Shown: positions 8,545 to 16,405 of the stretch, one piece after another
Position numbering within the stretch: the first letter of the stretch is position 1
Layout of the letters: each line of letters opens with the position of its first letter
From: Sandaracinobacteroides sp041675905
GTDB taxonomy: Bacteria > Pseudomonadota > Alphaproteobacteria > Sphingomonadales > Sphingomonadaceae
Assembly: GCA_041675905.1 (NCBI GenBank)
Contig: JBAYSX010000001.1
Span: 186,001 to 250,000, forward strand
Length of the DNA stretch: 64,000 nt
Reading direction: 5' to 3'
Notes under the pieces: model-generated
The model's input: only the letters and a program-made list of their open reading frames with translations
Told to the model about the DNA's origin: nothing
Databases searched by the model: none
Position numbers and translations under genes: made by a program

Positions 8545-9524
8545 AAGACATAGCGGGCGACCGGCGCTGGATGGCGGCGGCGCTGGCGTTGGCGCGTCGC
8601 GCCGGGGGTCGAACGGGAAGCAATCCGAACGTCGGTTGTCTGATCCGCATGGGTGATCATGTTATCGGGCGGGGTTGGACCGCCGACGGGGGACGCCCGC
8701 ACGCAGAAGCCATGGCGCTGGCACAGGCTGGCGCTTCGGCACGGGGCGCGTCGGCCTATGTAACCCTGGAGCCCTGCGCACATAAATCGCCGCGCGGTCC
8801 GTCATGCACAGACAGCCTGATCGGGGCGGGCGTAGCGCGTGTCGTTGTCGCAATGACAGATCCGGACCCGCGCACGGCTGGTGCGGGGATCGCCCGCTTG
8901 CGCGCCGCCGGCATTACGGTAGAGACGAATGTTCTGCGCGACGAGGCGGCGCGTGAACTCAAGGGATTCTCCCGTCGGCTCCTGGCTGGCCGACCGGAAT
9001 GGACGTTGAAGCTGGCACTGTCTCTGGATGGGCGGTTCGCGATGGCAGACGGGACCAGCCAGTGGATCACCGGTGAACGTGCCCGGCTTTACGCGCATCT
9101 GTTACGAGCCCGGTCCGATATGGTGATTGTCGGACGCGGAACTTTTCTGGCGGATCATCCACGGCTGGATGTGCGCCTGCCCGGCTATAATGGTCCACAG
9201 CCCTTGCGCGGAGTGATCGGATCAATACCCGCACCGCCGCCATTTCTGACTTTCGATTCGATAGGGGCCGTCGATCGTTTCGCCGTTGAAAACGGCTTAA
9301 ACCGCCTCCTGTGCGAAGGCGGCGGCCATCTGGCGGCCGGATTGCTCGCGGACGACCATGTCGATCAACTGATCCTGCTACGCGCGCCCATATTGATCGG
9401 CGCGGGGCAGGGGCTGGAAGCGTTGCAGCCATCAACGCTGGCCGCAACCCATGATCGCTGGGATCTGCTCGATCGCCGACCCTTGGGCACAGACCTGCTT
9501 GAGGTCTATGCACGCAGACGCTAG
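8541..9524 (+). CDS. ribD: Bifunctional riboflavin deaminase/reductase RibD
   Basis: RibD deaminates the pyrimidine released from GTP and then reduces its ribosyl chain. The N-terminal cytidine-deaminase-type domain shows the zinc ligands and acid in HAEAMAL (about residue 55) and PCAHKSPRGPSC (about residues 79-90). The C-terminal reductase domain contains WTLKLALSLDGRFA and ends with the LLCEGGGHLAAGLL motif (about residue 255). At 327 residues it is slightly short. The start is the TTG in the TTGA overlap with the upstream gene, supported by the deaminase N-terminus beginning right there. Confidence 0.93.
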   Translation: MKDIAGDRRWMAAALALARRAGGRTGSNPNVGCLIRMGDHVIGRGWTADGGRPHAEAMALAQAGASARGASAYVTLEPCAHKSPRGPSCTDSLIGAGVARVVVAMTDPDPRTAGAGIARLRAAGITVETNVLRDEAARELKGFSRRLLAGRPEWTLKLALSLDGRFAMADGTSQWITGERARLYAHLLRARSDMVIVGRGTFLADHPRLDVRLPGYNGPQPLRGVIGSIPAPPPFLTFDSIGAVDRFAVENGLNRLLCEGGGHLAAGLLADDHVDQLILLRAPILIGAGQGLEALQPSTLAATHDRWDLLDRRPLGTDLLEVYARRR

Positions 9525-9533
9525 GTCTTCGCC

Positions 9534-10148
9534 ATGTTCACCGGTATCATTTCCGCCATCGGCACCGTTGCCGAAATCCGCCAGCGGCCAGGCGCGGATT
9601 TGTCCCTCTGGATCGACAGCGATCTTGATCTGTCCGACGTAGCGCTCGGCGCGTCAATTGCCTGTTCGGGCGTTTGTCTGACGGTGGTAGCCATTGAAGG
9701 CCGGCGGTTTCAGGTGGATGTGTCGGGGGAGACCCTCTCGCGCACACCGGCGAGCCAATGGGAGAAAGGGGCGAGGCTCAACCTCGAACGGGCATTGAAG
9801 ATCGGCGATGAACTCGGGGGCCATATCGTCACCGGGCATGTCGATGGCGTTGGCGAGATACTGGGAGTCGAACCTGTCGCCGGATCGCTGCATCTTGTGA
9901 TCCTCGCGCCACCGGCTGTCGCGCCCTTCATTGCTGCCAAGGGCTCCATTGCAGTAGACGGCATTTCGCTGACGGTGAATGAGGTGGAAGATGAGGATCG
10001 CGGTGCGCGGCTGCATCTGAATATCATTCCACATACCGCCGAAGTGACGACGCTCGGCGAGATCGCAACAGGCGCGAAGGTTAATCTCGAAATCGACATT
10101 CTCGCCCGTTATTTACAGCGCCTGCAAACCAGTCCGCACACGCGTTGA
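9534..10148 (+). CDS. ribE: Riboflavin synthase alpha subunit
   Basis: This enzyme dismutates two 6,7-dimethyl-8-ribityllumazines to riboflavin plus the pyrimidine. It has the two tandem lumazine-binding barrels. Repeat 1 begins MFTGIISAIGTV and contains GVCLTVV; repeat 2 contains GGHIVTGHVDGVG and SIAVDGISLTVNEV. At 204 residues it has the family length. It starts 9 bases after ribD. The stop codon at 10146-10148 shares its last base with the first of the two palindromes before the next gene, so a regulated internal promoter may begin right after it. Confidence 0.94.
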   Translation: MFTGIISAIGTVAEIRQRPGADLSLWIDSDLDLSDVALGASIACSGVCLTVVAIEGRRFQVDVSGETLSRTPASQWEKGARLNLERALKIGDELGGHIVTGHVDGVGEILGVEPVAGSLHLVILAPPAVAPFIAAKGSIAVDGISLTVNEVEDEDRGARLHLNIIPHTAEVTTLGEIATGAKVNLEIDILARYLQRLQTSPHTR

Positions 10149-10167
10149 ATCACATCATAATGTGATT
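10148..10167. promoter_or_regulatory. Palindromic operator candidate 1 upstream of HTH-ribB
   Basis: Arms AATCACAT and ATGTGATT are a perfect 8-bp inverted repeat around CATA. The core TCACAT-N4-ATGTGA is identical to that of the second palindrome 32 bp downstream (start to start), which is about three helical turns, so both would face the same side of the DNA. It touches the candidate -35 element TTACCA at 10166-10171. A binding site for the helix-turn-helix domain encoded by the next gene is the natural inference. Confidence 0.7.
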
Positions 10168-10193
10168 ACCAACCTTGATTTTCACATTACAAT
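10166..10193 (+). promoter_or_regulatory. Candidate promoter of the HTH-ribB gene
   Basis: TTACCA at 10166-10171 and TACAAT at 10188-10193 are separated by 16 bases. Transcription would start near 10200, exactly at the ATG, which would give a leaderless message; no clear Shine-Dalgarno sequence is present. The -10 lies wholly inside palindrome 2 and the -35 touches palindrome 1, an arrangement typical of repressor control. Sequence-based inference. Confidence 0.4.
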
Positions 10194-10200
10194 GTGAAAA
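10179..10200. promoter_or_regulatory. Palindromic operator candidate 2 overlapping the HTH-ribB start
   Basis: Arms TTTTCACATT and AATGTGAAAA form a perfect 10-bp inverted repeat around AC. The core TCACAT-N4-ATGTGA matches operator candidate 1. Its last base is the A of the ATG at 10200, and it contains the candidate -10 TACAAT, so a bound protein would block both promoter and start region. Confidence 0.72.
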
Positions 10201-11513
10201 TGAGCGGCATGAGCAGTTTGTTGATCGAGCGCATCCGCGACCATCTTGCAGAAACAGGCATCACCCGTGCAGCTTTGGCGCGTGCTGTTGGTCTGCATCC
10301 CAATTCACTTCGCTCGCTCGATGAGCCGGGCTGGAATCCCACTGCTGAAACCCTGGCGAAGCTGGAGTCCTTCCTGGTGGAGAACGGCCCGAGTCCGTTG
10401 GTTCCAATCGAGGAAATCATCGCCGAGGCGCGCAATGGCCGCATGTATATCCTGGTCGACGATGAAGATCGGGAAAATGAAGGCGATGTCATTATTCCGG
10501 CGCAGATGGTGACGCCCGATGTCATCAATTTTATGGCACGGCATGCTCGCGGCCTGATTTGTCTGGCTCTGACCCGACAGCGTGTCGAACAACTGGGCTT
10601 GCAGTTGATGGCGCGCACCAACGGCTCCAGGCATGAAACTGCTTTCACCGTGTCGATCGAGGCGCGCGAAGGGGTGACGACCGGCATTTCCGCCGCTGAC
10701 CGCGCCCGTACCATTGCGGTTGCTATCGACGCAGCCCAGCGGGCCGACGCGATCGTCAGTCCGGGCCACGTCTTTCCGCTGATCGCGCGGGAGGGTGGCG
10801 TACTGGTGCGTGCCGGTCATACGGAAGCCGCCGTGGATGTGTCGCGGCTTGCCGGTCTTAACCCGTCCGGCGTGATCTGCGAGGTCATGAAAGATGATGG
10901 CAGCATGGCGCGCCTGGATGATCTCATCCCGTTCGCGCGCAAGCATGGGCTGAAAATCGGCACCATCCGCGATCTGATCGCCTATCGGCATCGTCACGAT
11001 CATCTGGTGGAAGCCGTGGCCGAAACGCGGATGAACAGCCGCTATGGCGGTGACTGGGTGGTGAAAACCTACATCAACAAGGCAGAATTCGCCGAACATC
11101 TGGTGTTGCAGAAGGGGCGCATTTCACCTGGCCAACCGACGCTTGTCCGCATGCATAATTTCAATCCGTTTACCGATTTGCTGGGGGAAATCGGCGAACG
11201 GGACAACATGTTGCAACGGTCCATGGAAATCATCAGCGAGGCAGGCGAGGGTCTGATCGTGATCATTCGCGACAATCGTCCGGATCGCCTTTCCCGCATG
11301 CTGGCGGACCGGGAGGCTGGCAAGCCATCGGACATGGAGCAGCGCGATTATGGGATCGGTGCGCAAATCCTGGCCGATCTCGGTGTTAGCGATATTGTTC
11401 TGCTGACCAACGCCTCCCGCAGCTTCGTCGGCCTTTCCGGTTACGGTCTGAATGTGGTACGTCACCAGCCGATTGAAGTATCCCGGCACCCGGGTCAGGA
11501 GGAAATGGGATGA
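10200..11513 (+). CDS. ribB: HTH-fused 3,4-dihydroxy-2-butanone-4-phosphate synthase with degenerate GTP cyclohydrolase II domain
   Basis: A three-part 437-residue protein. Residues about 5-60 form a Cro/CI-like helix-turn-helix (helix 2 TRAALARAVG, recognition helix around HPNSLRSLDEPGW). Residues about 75-275 are an intact RibB, which makes the 4-carbon riboflavin precursor from ribulose 5-phosphate; DDEDRENEGD, GHVFPL and the HTEAAVD region are present. Residues about 280-435 have the GTP cyclohydrolase II fold, but the zinc cysteines are gone (the ECLTGD and RCDCG positions read FNPFTD and ERDNM), and so is the RQEGRGIGL loop. GTP cyclohydrolase activity is therefore unlikely, as in RibBX-type hybrids. 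ATG 10200 is preferred; ATG 10209 and GTG 10194 are alternatives. The stop overlaps ribH. Confidence 0.88.
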   Translation: MSGMSSLLIERIRDHLAETGITRAALARAVGLHPNSLRSLDEPGWNPTAETLAKLESFLVENGPSPLVPIEEIIAEARNGRMYILVDDEDRENEGDVIIPAQMVTPDVINFMARHARGLICLALTRQRVEQLGLQLMARTNGSRHETAFTVSIEAREGVTTGISAADRARTIAVAIDAAQRADAIVSPGHVFPLIAREGGVLVRAGHTEAAVDVSRLAGLNPSGVICEVMKDDGSMARLDDLIPFARKHGLKIGTIRDLIAYRHRHDHLVEAVAETRMNSRYGGDWVVKTYINKAEFAEHLVLQKGRISPGQPTLVRMHNFNPFTDLLGEIGERDNMLQRSMEIISEAGEGLIVIIRDNRPDRLSRMLADREAGKPSDMEQRDYGIGAQILADLGVSDIVLLTNASRSFVGLSGYGLNVVRHQPIEVSRHPGQEEMG

Positions 11514-11929
11514 CCCGCATATTGATCGCCGGAGCCGGCTTTTACGCGCATATCTTTGAACTGCAACTTGCGGGCGCACGCGCGGCTATAAAGGCGGCCG
11601 GATGCAGCCATGACTTGATCGAAGTGCCCGGCGCTCTCGAAATTCCGGCGGCGATTGCGCTGGCGGCGGAAAGTGGGCGCTACGATGCCTATGTAGCGTT
11701 GGGATGCGTGATCCGCGGTGAAACGTATCATTTCGAAATCGTATCGAATGAGTCCGCGCGCGCCCTGATGGCGCTGACATTGGACGGTTTGCCCATCGGT
11801 AATGGGATATTGACTGTAGAAAATGAAGCGCAGGCGCTGGTGCGTGCCGACCCTGCGCAAAAGAATAAGGCCGGCGAAGCTGTGGCGGCGGCGCTGGCCC
11901 TACTGGAACTGCGCAACCGCTTCGGCTGA
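11510..11929 (+). CDS. ribH: 6,7-dimethyl-8-ribityllumazine synthase
   Basis: RibH joins the pyrimidine and the 4-carbon unit to give lumazine, the substrate of RibE. The signature segments are VPGALEIPAAI (about residues 39-49) and GCVIRGETYHFEIV (about residues 64-77), which contains the catalytic histidine. At 139 residues it is at the short end of the family, with a compact N-terminus like the alphaproteobacterial type. The ATG overlaps the stop of the HTH-ribB gene in ATGA, so all four rib genes here form one translationally linked unit. It ends convergently 14 bases from ihfB. Confidence 0.94.
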   Translation: MTRILIAGAGFYAHIFELQLAGARAAIKAAGCSHDLIEVPGALEIPAAIALAAESGRYDAYVALGCVIRGETYHFEIVSNESARALMALTLDGLPIGNGILTVENEAQALVRADPAQKNKAGEAVAAALALLELRNRFG

Positions 11930-11942
11930 AACAACTGCCGCT

Positions 11943-12224
11943 TTATTCGACGTTCAGCTTCTCACGCAATTCCTTGCCTGGCTTGAAGTGGGGGACACGT
12001 TTGGCCTCCACAGATACCGGCTCGCCTGTACGAGGATTGCGTCCTGTGCGTGCATCGCGCTCCCGGGTCGCAAATGCGCCAAATCCGCGCAATTCAACGC
12101 GTCCGCCTTCCGCCAACCGATCCGCGATGGCATCCAGTATCGTTCCCACAACGCGTTCAGCTTCCCGCTGGCCGAGATGCGGATTGGCGTCAGCAATCTT
12201 TTGCACCAGTTCTGATCGAATCAT
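11943..12224 (-). CDS. ihfB: Integration host factor beta subunit
   Basis: A 93-residue DNA-bending protein of the HU/IHF family that pairs with IhfA. Visible features are the N-terminal MIRSELVQKIADANPHL dimerisation helices, GRVELRGFGAF (about residues 41-51) and the arm GRNPRTGEPV, where the proline intercalates at the DNA kink, followed by PHFKPGKELR. It is IhfB rather than HU because of the NPHL and REAERVV start and the ELREKLN end. It lies downstream of rpsA on the same strand, the usual cmk-rpsA-ihfB order, but a terminator separates them here. Confidence 0.93.
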   Translation of the reverse strand: MIRSELVQKIADANPHLGQREAERVVGTILDAIADRLAEGGRVELRGFGAFATRERDARTGRNPRTGEPVSVEAKRVPHFKPGKELREKLNVE

Positions 12225-12249
12225 TTTCCGCTCCCGCTTGCCAGGAGAT

Positions 12250-12274
12250 GTTGTCTGTCATGCAGACGGACAAC
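12250..12274. promoter_or_regulatory. Imperfect palindrome upstream of ihfB
   Basis: GTTGTC at 12250-12255 and GACAAC at 12269-12274 are perfect inverted arms, and the inner GTC/GAC bases also pair with one mismatch. It lies about 26 bases before the ihfB start. It could be an operator or an RNA hairpin in the leader; no evidence distinguishes these. Confidence 0.3.
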
Positions 12275-12360
12275 CCCGAACCTGCCAGATTGACACCCGC
12301 TCCCGCAGAAGTTGGAAAACTTATGCCGCGTTCTGAAGGCGTTGGTCAAGTCATACATCG

Positions 12361-12405
12361 CAAAAAGAAAAATGGGGGAGCCCGCGCCTCGCGGACTCCC
12401 CCATT
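12361..12405 (-). terminator. Rho-independent terminator after rpsA
   Basis: On the minus strand, AATGGGGGAGTCCGCG pairs with CGCGGGCTCCCCCATT around a short loop, with one mismatch, and is followed by a T-rich run (TTTTTCTTTTTG). It lies 23 bases past the rpsA stop. Confidence 0.85.
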
Positions 12406-12427
12406 ATGACAGGCGAACGGATCGCGA

Positions 12428-14146
12428 TCAGCCGTTGTCGCGCGCCTTGTTGAGGGCCGCGCCAAGGATATCGCCGAGTGACGCGCCCGAGTCGGACGAA
12501 CCATATTGAGCGACCTGCTGCTTTTCTTCGGAAATTTGCCTCGCCTTGATGGACAGCATCGGCTTTTTGCCGCGCTCGAACCCGACAACCATGGCGTCGA
12601 CCTTTTGACCAACCTGGAAACGCTCCGGGCGTTGCTCGTCGCGGTCCCGAGACAGGTCGGAGCGCTTGATGAATGCCGTCGGTCCATCTTCACCGATCTG
12701 AACTTCGATACCGCCATCACGCACTTCGCGGACGATGCATGTGACGACCTCGTTGCGGCGCGTATCAAAGCCCCCGGAGGCGCCCGCAGCAACTTCACCG
12801 GCGCCTTCGCTGCCCGAAACCTGCTTGATGCCCAGCGAAATGCGTTCGCGCTCGACATCGACTTCGAGAACCTGCGCCTTCACCACTTCACCCTTATGGT
12901 GCAATTGCAGCGCGGATTCACCCGTCACGCCCCAGGCAATGTCGGACATATGGACCATGCCGTCCACTTCGCCCGGCAGGCCGATGAACAGGCCGAATTC
13001 GGTGGAATTCTTGACTTCGCCCTCGACGACCGAGCCAACCGGATGCTCTTCGGCGAAAACTTCCCACGGATTGCGCTGCGCCTGCTTCAGGCCGAGCGAA
13101 ATCCGCCGCTTTTCGCCATCGACTTCCAGGATGATGACTTCGACTTCCTGGCTTGTGGAGACGATCTTGCCCGGGTGCACATTCTTCTTCACCCAAGACA
13201 TTTCTGAAACATGGACGAGGCCTTCGATGCCCGGCTCCAGTTCGATAAACGCGCCATATTCGGTGATGTTGGTCACACGGCCCTTCAGGCGGGCTCCGAC
13301 CGGATATTTCAGCTCCGCACCTTCCCACGGATCGGTTTCGAGCTGCTTCATGCCCAGCGAGATACGCTGCGTTTCGCGGTTGATGCGAATGATCTGCACC
13401 CGAACCGTATCGCCAATGGCAATGACTTCGCTCGGGTGACCGACGCGTTTGTAGCTCATGTCGGTGACGTGCAGCAGGCCATCAATCCCGCCGAGGTCGA
13501 CGAACGCGCCATAATCAGTGATATTCTTGACAACGCCGTCGATGATCTGACCTTCATGCAGCGACTGGATCAGGCCGGTGCGTGCTTCGGCGCGCGTTTC
13601 CTCGAGGATGGAACGACGCGATACGACGATGTTGCCGCGCTTGCGGTCCATCTTCAGCAACTGGAACGGCTGGGCAATGCCCATCAGCGGAGTCACATCG
13701 CGCACCGGCCGGATATCGACCTGGCTGCCCGGCAGGAACGCGACAGCGCCGCCAAGATCGACGGTGAAACCACCTTTTACGCGGCCAAAGATCGTTCCTT
13801 CCACGCGCTCGCCGGCGTTGAACTGCTCTTCCAGCTTGTCCCACGCGGCTTCGCGACGGGCGCGGTCGCGCGACAGCATCGCTTCGCCGTGGGCGTTTTC
13901 GACACGATCGACATAGACCTCTACCTCGTCGCCGACTGCCACTTGCGGTGCTTGTCCCGGCGGGGTGAATTCGCGGATGGAAATGCGTCCTTCCGACTTC
14001 AGCCCAACATCAATGACCACCAGGTCATTTTCGATTGCGGTCACTTTTCCCTTGACGACCTTGCCTTCGAAGCTCTGGCTCTCACCGAGCGAATCATCAA
14101 GGAGGGCCGCGAAATCATCGCGGGTCGGCATTGCAGTGGAGGCCAT
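12428..14146 (-). CDS. rpsA: 30S ribosomal protein S1
   Basis: S1 binds mRNA and helps it dock on the small subunit. The 572-residue protein carries a series of S1 OB-fold repeats. Repeat units such as VVKNITDYGAFVDLGGIDGLLHVTDM and RVTNITEYGAFIELEPGIEGLVHVSEM are seen in shortened pattern as G-x-V-x-N-I-T-x-Y-G-A-F. The start MASTAMPTRDDFAALL is preceded by AAGGA five bases upstream. It lies after cmk on the same strand, the conserved order. The long antisense open frame inside it is a high-GC shadow. Confidence 0.97.
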   Translation of the reverse strand: MASTAMPTRDDFAALLDDSLGESQSFEGKVVKGKVTAIENDLVVIDVGLKSEGRISIREFTPPGQAPQVAVGDEVEVYVDRVENAHGEAMLSRDRARREAAWDKLEEQFNAGERVEGTIFGRVKGGFTVDLGGAVAFLPGSQVDIRPVRDVTPLMGIAQPFQLLKMDRKRGNIVVSRRSILEETRAEARTGLIQSLHEGQIIDGVVKNITDYGAFVDLGGIDGLLHVTDMSYKRVGHPSEVIAIGDTVRVQIIRINRETQRISLGMKQLETDPWEGAELKYPVGARLKGRVTNITEYGAFIELEPGIEGLVHVSEMSWVKKNVHPGKIVSTSQEVEVIILEVDGEKRRISLGLKQAQRNPWEVFAEEHPVGSVVEGEVKNSTEFGLFIGLPGEVDGMVHMSDIAWGVTGESALQLHHKGEVVKAQVLEVDVERERISLGIKQVSGSEGAGEVAAGASGGFDTRRNEVVTCIVREVRDGGIEVQIGEDGPTAFIKRSDLSRDRDEQRPERFQVGQKVDAMVVGFERGKKPMLSIKARQISEEKQQVAQYGSSDSGASLGDILGAALNKARDNG

Positions 14147-14268
14147 GTAGTTCCTTTATCTCTATGCTATGCAGGCCGGCCGGTTGTTTCCGACGGTCTT
14201 GCGTGAAAAATCAGTCCGATAAACCAAAAGCGGCGCGCAGACGGGCAATCCGCCGGAGCCTTTTCCTG

Positions 14269-14919
14269 TCAAACGGTCCGTTCCAGACGTCGGGACACAA
14301 GTTCCACAGCTTTCTGGATGGCATCGTTTATACTGCAGGCACTGGTGTCAAGCAAGTCGGCATCTTTCGCCTGGCGCAACGGCGCATCGGTCCGGCTGGA
14401 ATCGCGGGCATCGCGGATGCGGATATCAGCGAGAATGCCTTCTTTCGTCACGGCATGGCCGGCGGCTTGCAGTTCCTGAAAACGGCGGCATGCCCGGATT
14501 TCCGGGGCCGCCACCACATATAATTTGGCGTCTGCCGCCGGAATGATCACCGTGCCAATATCGCGCCCATCCAGAACCGCGCCGCCCGGACGCGAGGCGA
14601 AATCGCGCTGGAAAGCCAGAAGGGCCGCGCGAACTTCGGGAATCGCGGACACGAGAGACGCTGCCTGGCCAGTTGCCGCACTCCGCAAATCCGGATGTTC
14701 CAGCAGGGAAAGATCCAGCGCCTGCGCCAGGGCAGCAAGCCGCTCCCTGTTGTCAAGGGCGACACCGTCCTGCGCTGCGGCCAGCGCCACGGCGCGGTAC
14801 AGTGCGCCGGTGTCCAGATGCGGGATGCCATATTGCCTGGCGAGGGCGCGAGCGATGGTTCCCTTGCCAGAGGCGGCGGGCCCGTCAACCGCGATGACGG
14901 GCTTTCGACTTCTGTTCAT
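14269..14919 (-). CDS. cmk: Cytidylate kinase
   Basis: Cmk phosphorylates CMP and dCMP. The P-loop is DGPAASGKGT (about residues 12-21), followed by the nucleotide-binding LDTGALYRA (about residues 35-43) and GRDIGTVIIPAA (about residue 115). The lid contains RDARDSSRTDAPL. At 216 residues it is of family length. It is the first gene of the usual cmk-rpsA-ihfB series, with 122 bases to rpsA that contain the rpsA Shine-Dalgarno sequence. It lies 10 bases downstream of a glutathione peroxidase gene. Confidence 0.96.
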   Translation of the reverse strand: MNRSRKPVIAVDGPAASGKGTIARALARQYGIPHLDTGALYRAVALAAAQDGVALDNRERLAALAQALDLSLLEHPDLRSAATGQAASLVSAIPEVRAALLAFQRDFASRPGGAVLDGRDIGTVIIPAADAKLYVVAAPEIRACRRFQELQAAGHAVTKEGILADIRIRDARDSSRTDAPLRQAKDADLLDTSACSINDAIQKAVELVSRRLERTV

Positions 14920-14929
14920 CCGCGGAGCA

Positions 14930-15409
14930 TCAGAATAGTTTGATGATCCGCGATGCCAGATCTTCCGGCTTCACCGTTGGGGCAAAGCGTTCTACCGGCT
15001 GGCCGGCGCGATTGACCAGGAATTTGGTGAAATTCCACTTGATCGCCCGCGAGCCCAGCAATCCCGGCGCTTCCTCCTTCAGCTGTTCGAACAGCGGGTG
15101 CGCATCCGGGCCATTGACATCGACCTTCGCAAACAGCGGAAAACTGATATTGAAGTTGGTGCGGCAAAATTCTGCGATCTGCGCGTCGTCGTCCGGTTCC
15201 TGCTTGCCGAACTGGTTGCAGGGGAAGGCCAGCACCGCAAATCCCTTGTGGCGAAGATTTTCGTACAGGGTTTCCAGGCCGCGATACTGTGGCGTGAAAC
15301 CACATTTCGACGCCGTATTGACGATCAGCAGCACCTGGCCGCGCCATTCGTCCAGTCCCACTTCCCGACCGTCGATCAGGCGCGCCCTGTGATGATAAAT
15401 GTCGCCCAT
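14930..15409 (-). CDS. Glutathione peroxidase family protein (cysteine type)
   Basis: A thiol peroxidase that reduces hydroperoxides using thioredoxin or glutathione. The catalytic cysteine is in NTASKCGFTPQY (about residue 35), so it is a Cys and not a selenocysteine form. The second signature is AFPCNQFGKQEP (about residues 60-71) and the catalytic Trp/Asn are in KWNFTKFLV (about residue 125). Start ATG 15409 has GGAGGA just upstream; the longer upstream start would add 20 unconserved residues. At 159 residues it has the compact family length. It sits just before cmk. Confidence 0.92.
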   Translation of the reverse strand: MGDIYHHRARLIDGREVGLDEWRGQVLLIVNTASKCGFTPQYRGLETLYENLRHKGFAVLAFPCNQFGKQEPDDDAQIAEFCRTNFNISFPLFAKVDVNGPDAHPLFEQLKEEAPGLLGSRAIKWNFTKFLVNRAGQPVERFAPTVKPEDLASRIIKLF

Positions 15410-15471
15410 CGAACTTCCTCCAAATTGCAAATCGCCGCTCTTGCGGCGGCCAGGGCATGTCGGGAGCAAGA

Positions 15472-15496
15472 GCCCCGGCGTAAATTACGCCGGGGC
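15472..15496 (-). terminator. Perfect hairpin after the Bax-inhibitor gene, probable terminator
   Basis: GCCCCGGCGTAA and TTACGCCGGGGC are perfect 12-base arms around a single base. It lies 11 bases past the stop at 15507. The T-tract on the minus strand is short (TCTT), so termination is plausible but it may also only stabilise the mRNA end. Confidence 0.6.
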
Positions 15497-15506
15497 ATCC
15501 GCAATC

Positions 15507-16262
15507 CTAGTCCCTCTGCGTACCGAGGAACTGGAGCAGGAAGGTGAACATGTTGACGAAGTCGAGATAGAGCGTCAGCGCGCCCATGATCGCCGTCTTG
15601 CCGACCATTTCCGTGCCTGCAACCTGATCGTAGATCAGCTTGATCTTCTGCGTGTCGTGCGCAGTCAACCCCGCGAAGATCAGCACGCCAAGGATCGAGA
15701 TCACCAGCTGCAATGCGCTCGACTGGATGAACATATTGAGCAACATCGCCACCAGGATGCCGACGAGGCCCATGATCAGGAAGGTACCCATCGGGGACAG
15801 GTCGCGCTTCGTCGTATAGCCGTAAAGGCTCAGGCCGGCGAAGGCCGCGGCGGTGGCGAAAAACGTCGTCGCGATGGACGTGCCGGTATAGCGCAGGAAA
15901 ATGGTGGACAGGGATGCGCCCATCAGCGCCGCAAACGCCCAGAAGGTCGCCTGGGCGGCGCCCTGCGACATGGTCTGGATACGGAAACCGAGGAAAAACA
16001 CCATGCCAAGCGGCGCCAGCATGACGATCCAGCCCAGAATCGATGGCGCGCCGGTGACGGGATTGAACAGGGCAGCAACCGCGCCGGTGTAAGCCATGGC
16101 AATGGCCACCATGCCGGTCAGCAACACGCCCGAAATCATGTAATTATAAACGGACAGCATATAGGACCGCAGACCCGCGTCATATGCTTCCCGGGACAGG
16201 GAGGTATAACCCTGCCGTTGTCCGGGGGCCGGCGAGACCCTGGGATCGTAATTATGCGCCAT
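15507..16262 (-). CDS. Bax inhibitor-1/YccA family inner-membrane protein
   Basis: A polytopic membrane protein of the BI-1/YccA/YbhL family, about 251 residues with seven hydrophobic segments. In E. coli relatives interact with FtsH-HflKC; calcium leak has been proposed for the wider family. Seen here are an N-terminal cytoplasmic tail (MAHNYDPRVSPAPGQRQGY) and the C-terminal AHDTQKIKLIYD segment with conserved acidic residues. The ATG at 16262 is chosen because GGAGA lies eight bases upstream; TTG 16277 would add five residues. Co-occurrence with hflCK in this window is consistent with family biology but they are not linked. Confidence 0.88.
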   Translation of the reverse strand: MAHNYDPRVSPAPGQRQGYTSLSREAYDAGLRSYMLSVYNYMISGVLLTGMVAIAMAYTGAVAALFNPVTGAPSILGWIVMLAPLGMVFFLGFRIQTMSQGAAQATFWAFAALMGASLSTIFLRYTGTSIATTFFATAAAFAGLSLYGYTTKRDLSPMGTFLIMGLVGILVAMLLNMFIQSSALQLVISILGVLIFAGLTAHDTQKIKLIYDQVAGTEMVGKTAIMGALTLYLDFVNMFTFLLQFLGTQRD

Positions 16263-16405
16263 CGTCAAATTCTCCAACCGGTAAACTGGTGGTCCAAAAG
16301 TAGAATGCTATTTAAGCGGCTGGCGCCATTTATCAACCAGCCAGGGCCTGGTTTCAAGGCCGGAAAACGGGAGTGCCGACGGAAATGGGCCGAAAGTGGA
16401 GGATT

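Noticed and set aside
10100..10200. FMN riboswitch before the rib genes
   Set aside because: The gap is only about 50 bases and carries palindromes, with none of the conserved RFN sequence blocks; none was found before ribD either.
13211..14206. 331-codon rightward frame inside rpsA
   Set aside because: Antisense shadow of a conserved ribosomal protein gene, with no ribosome-binding site or domain.
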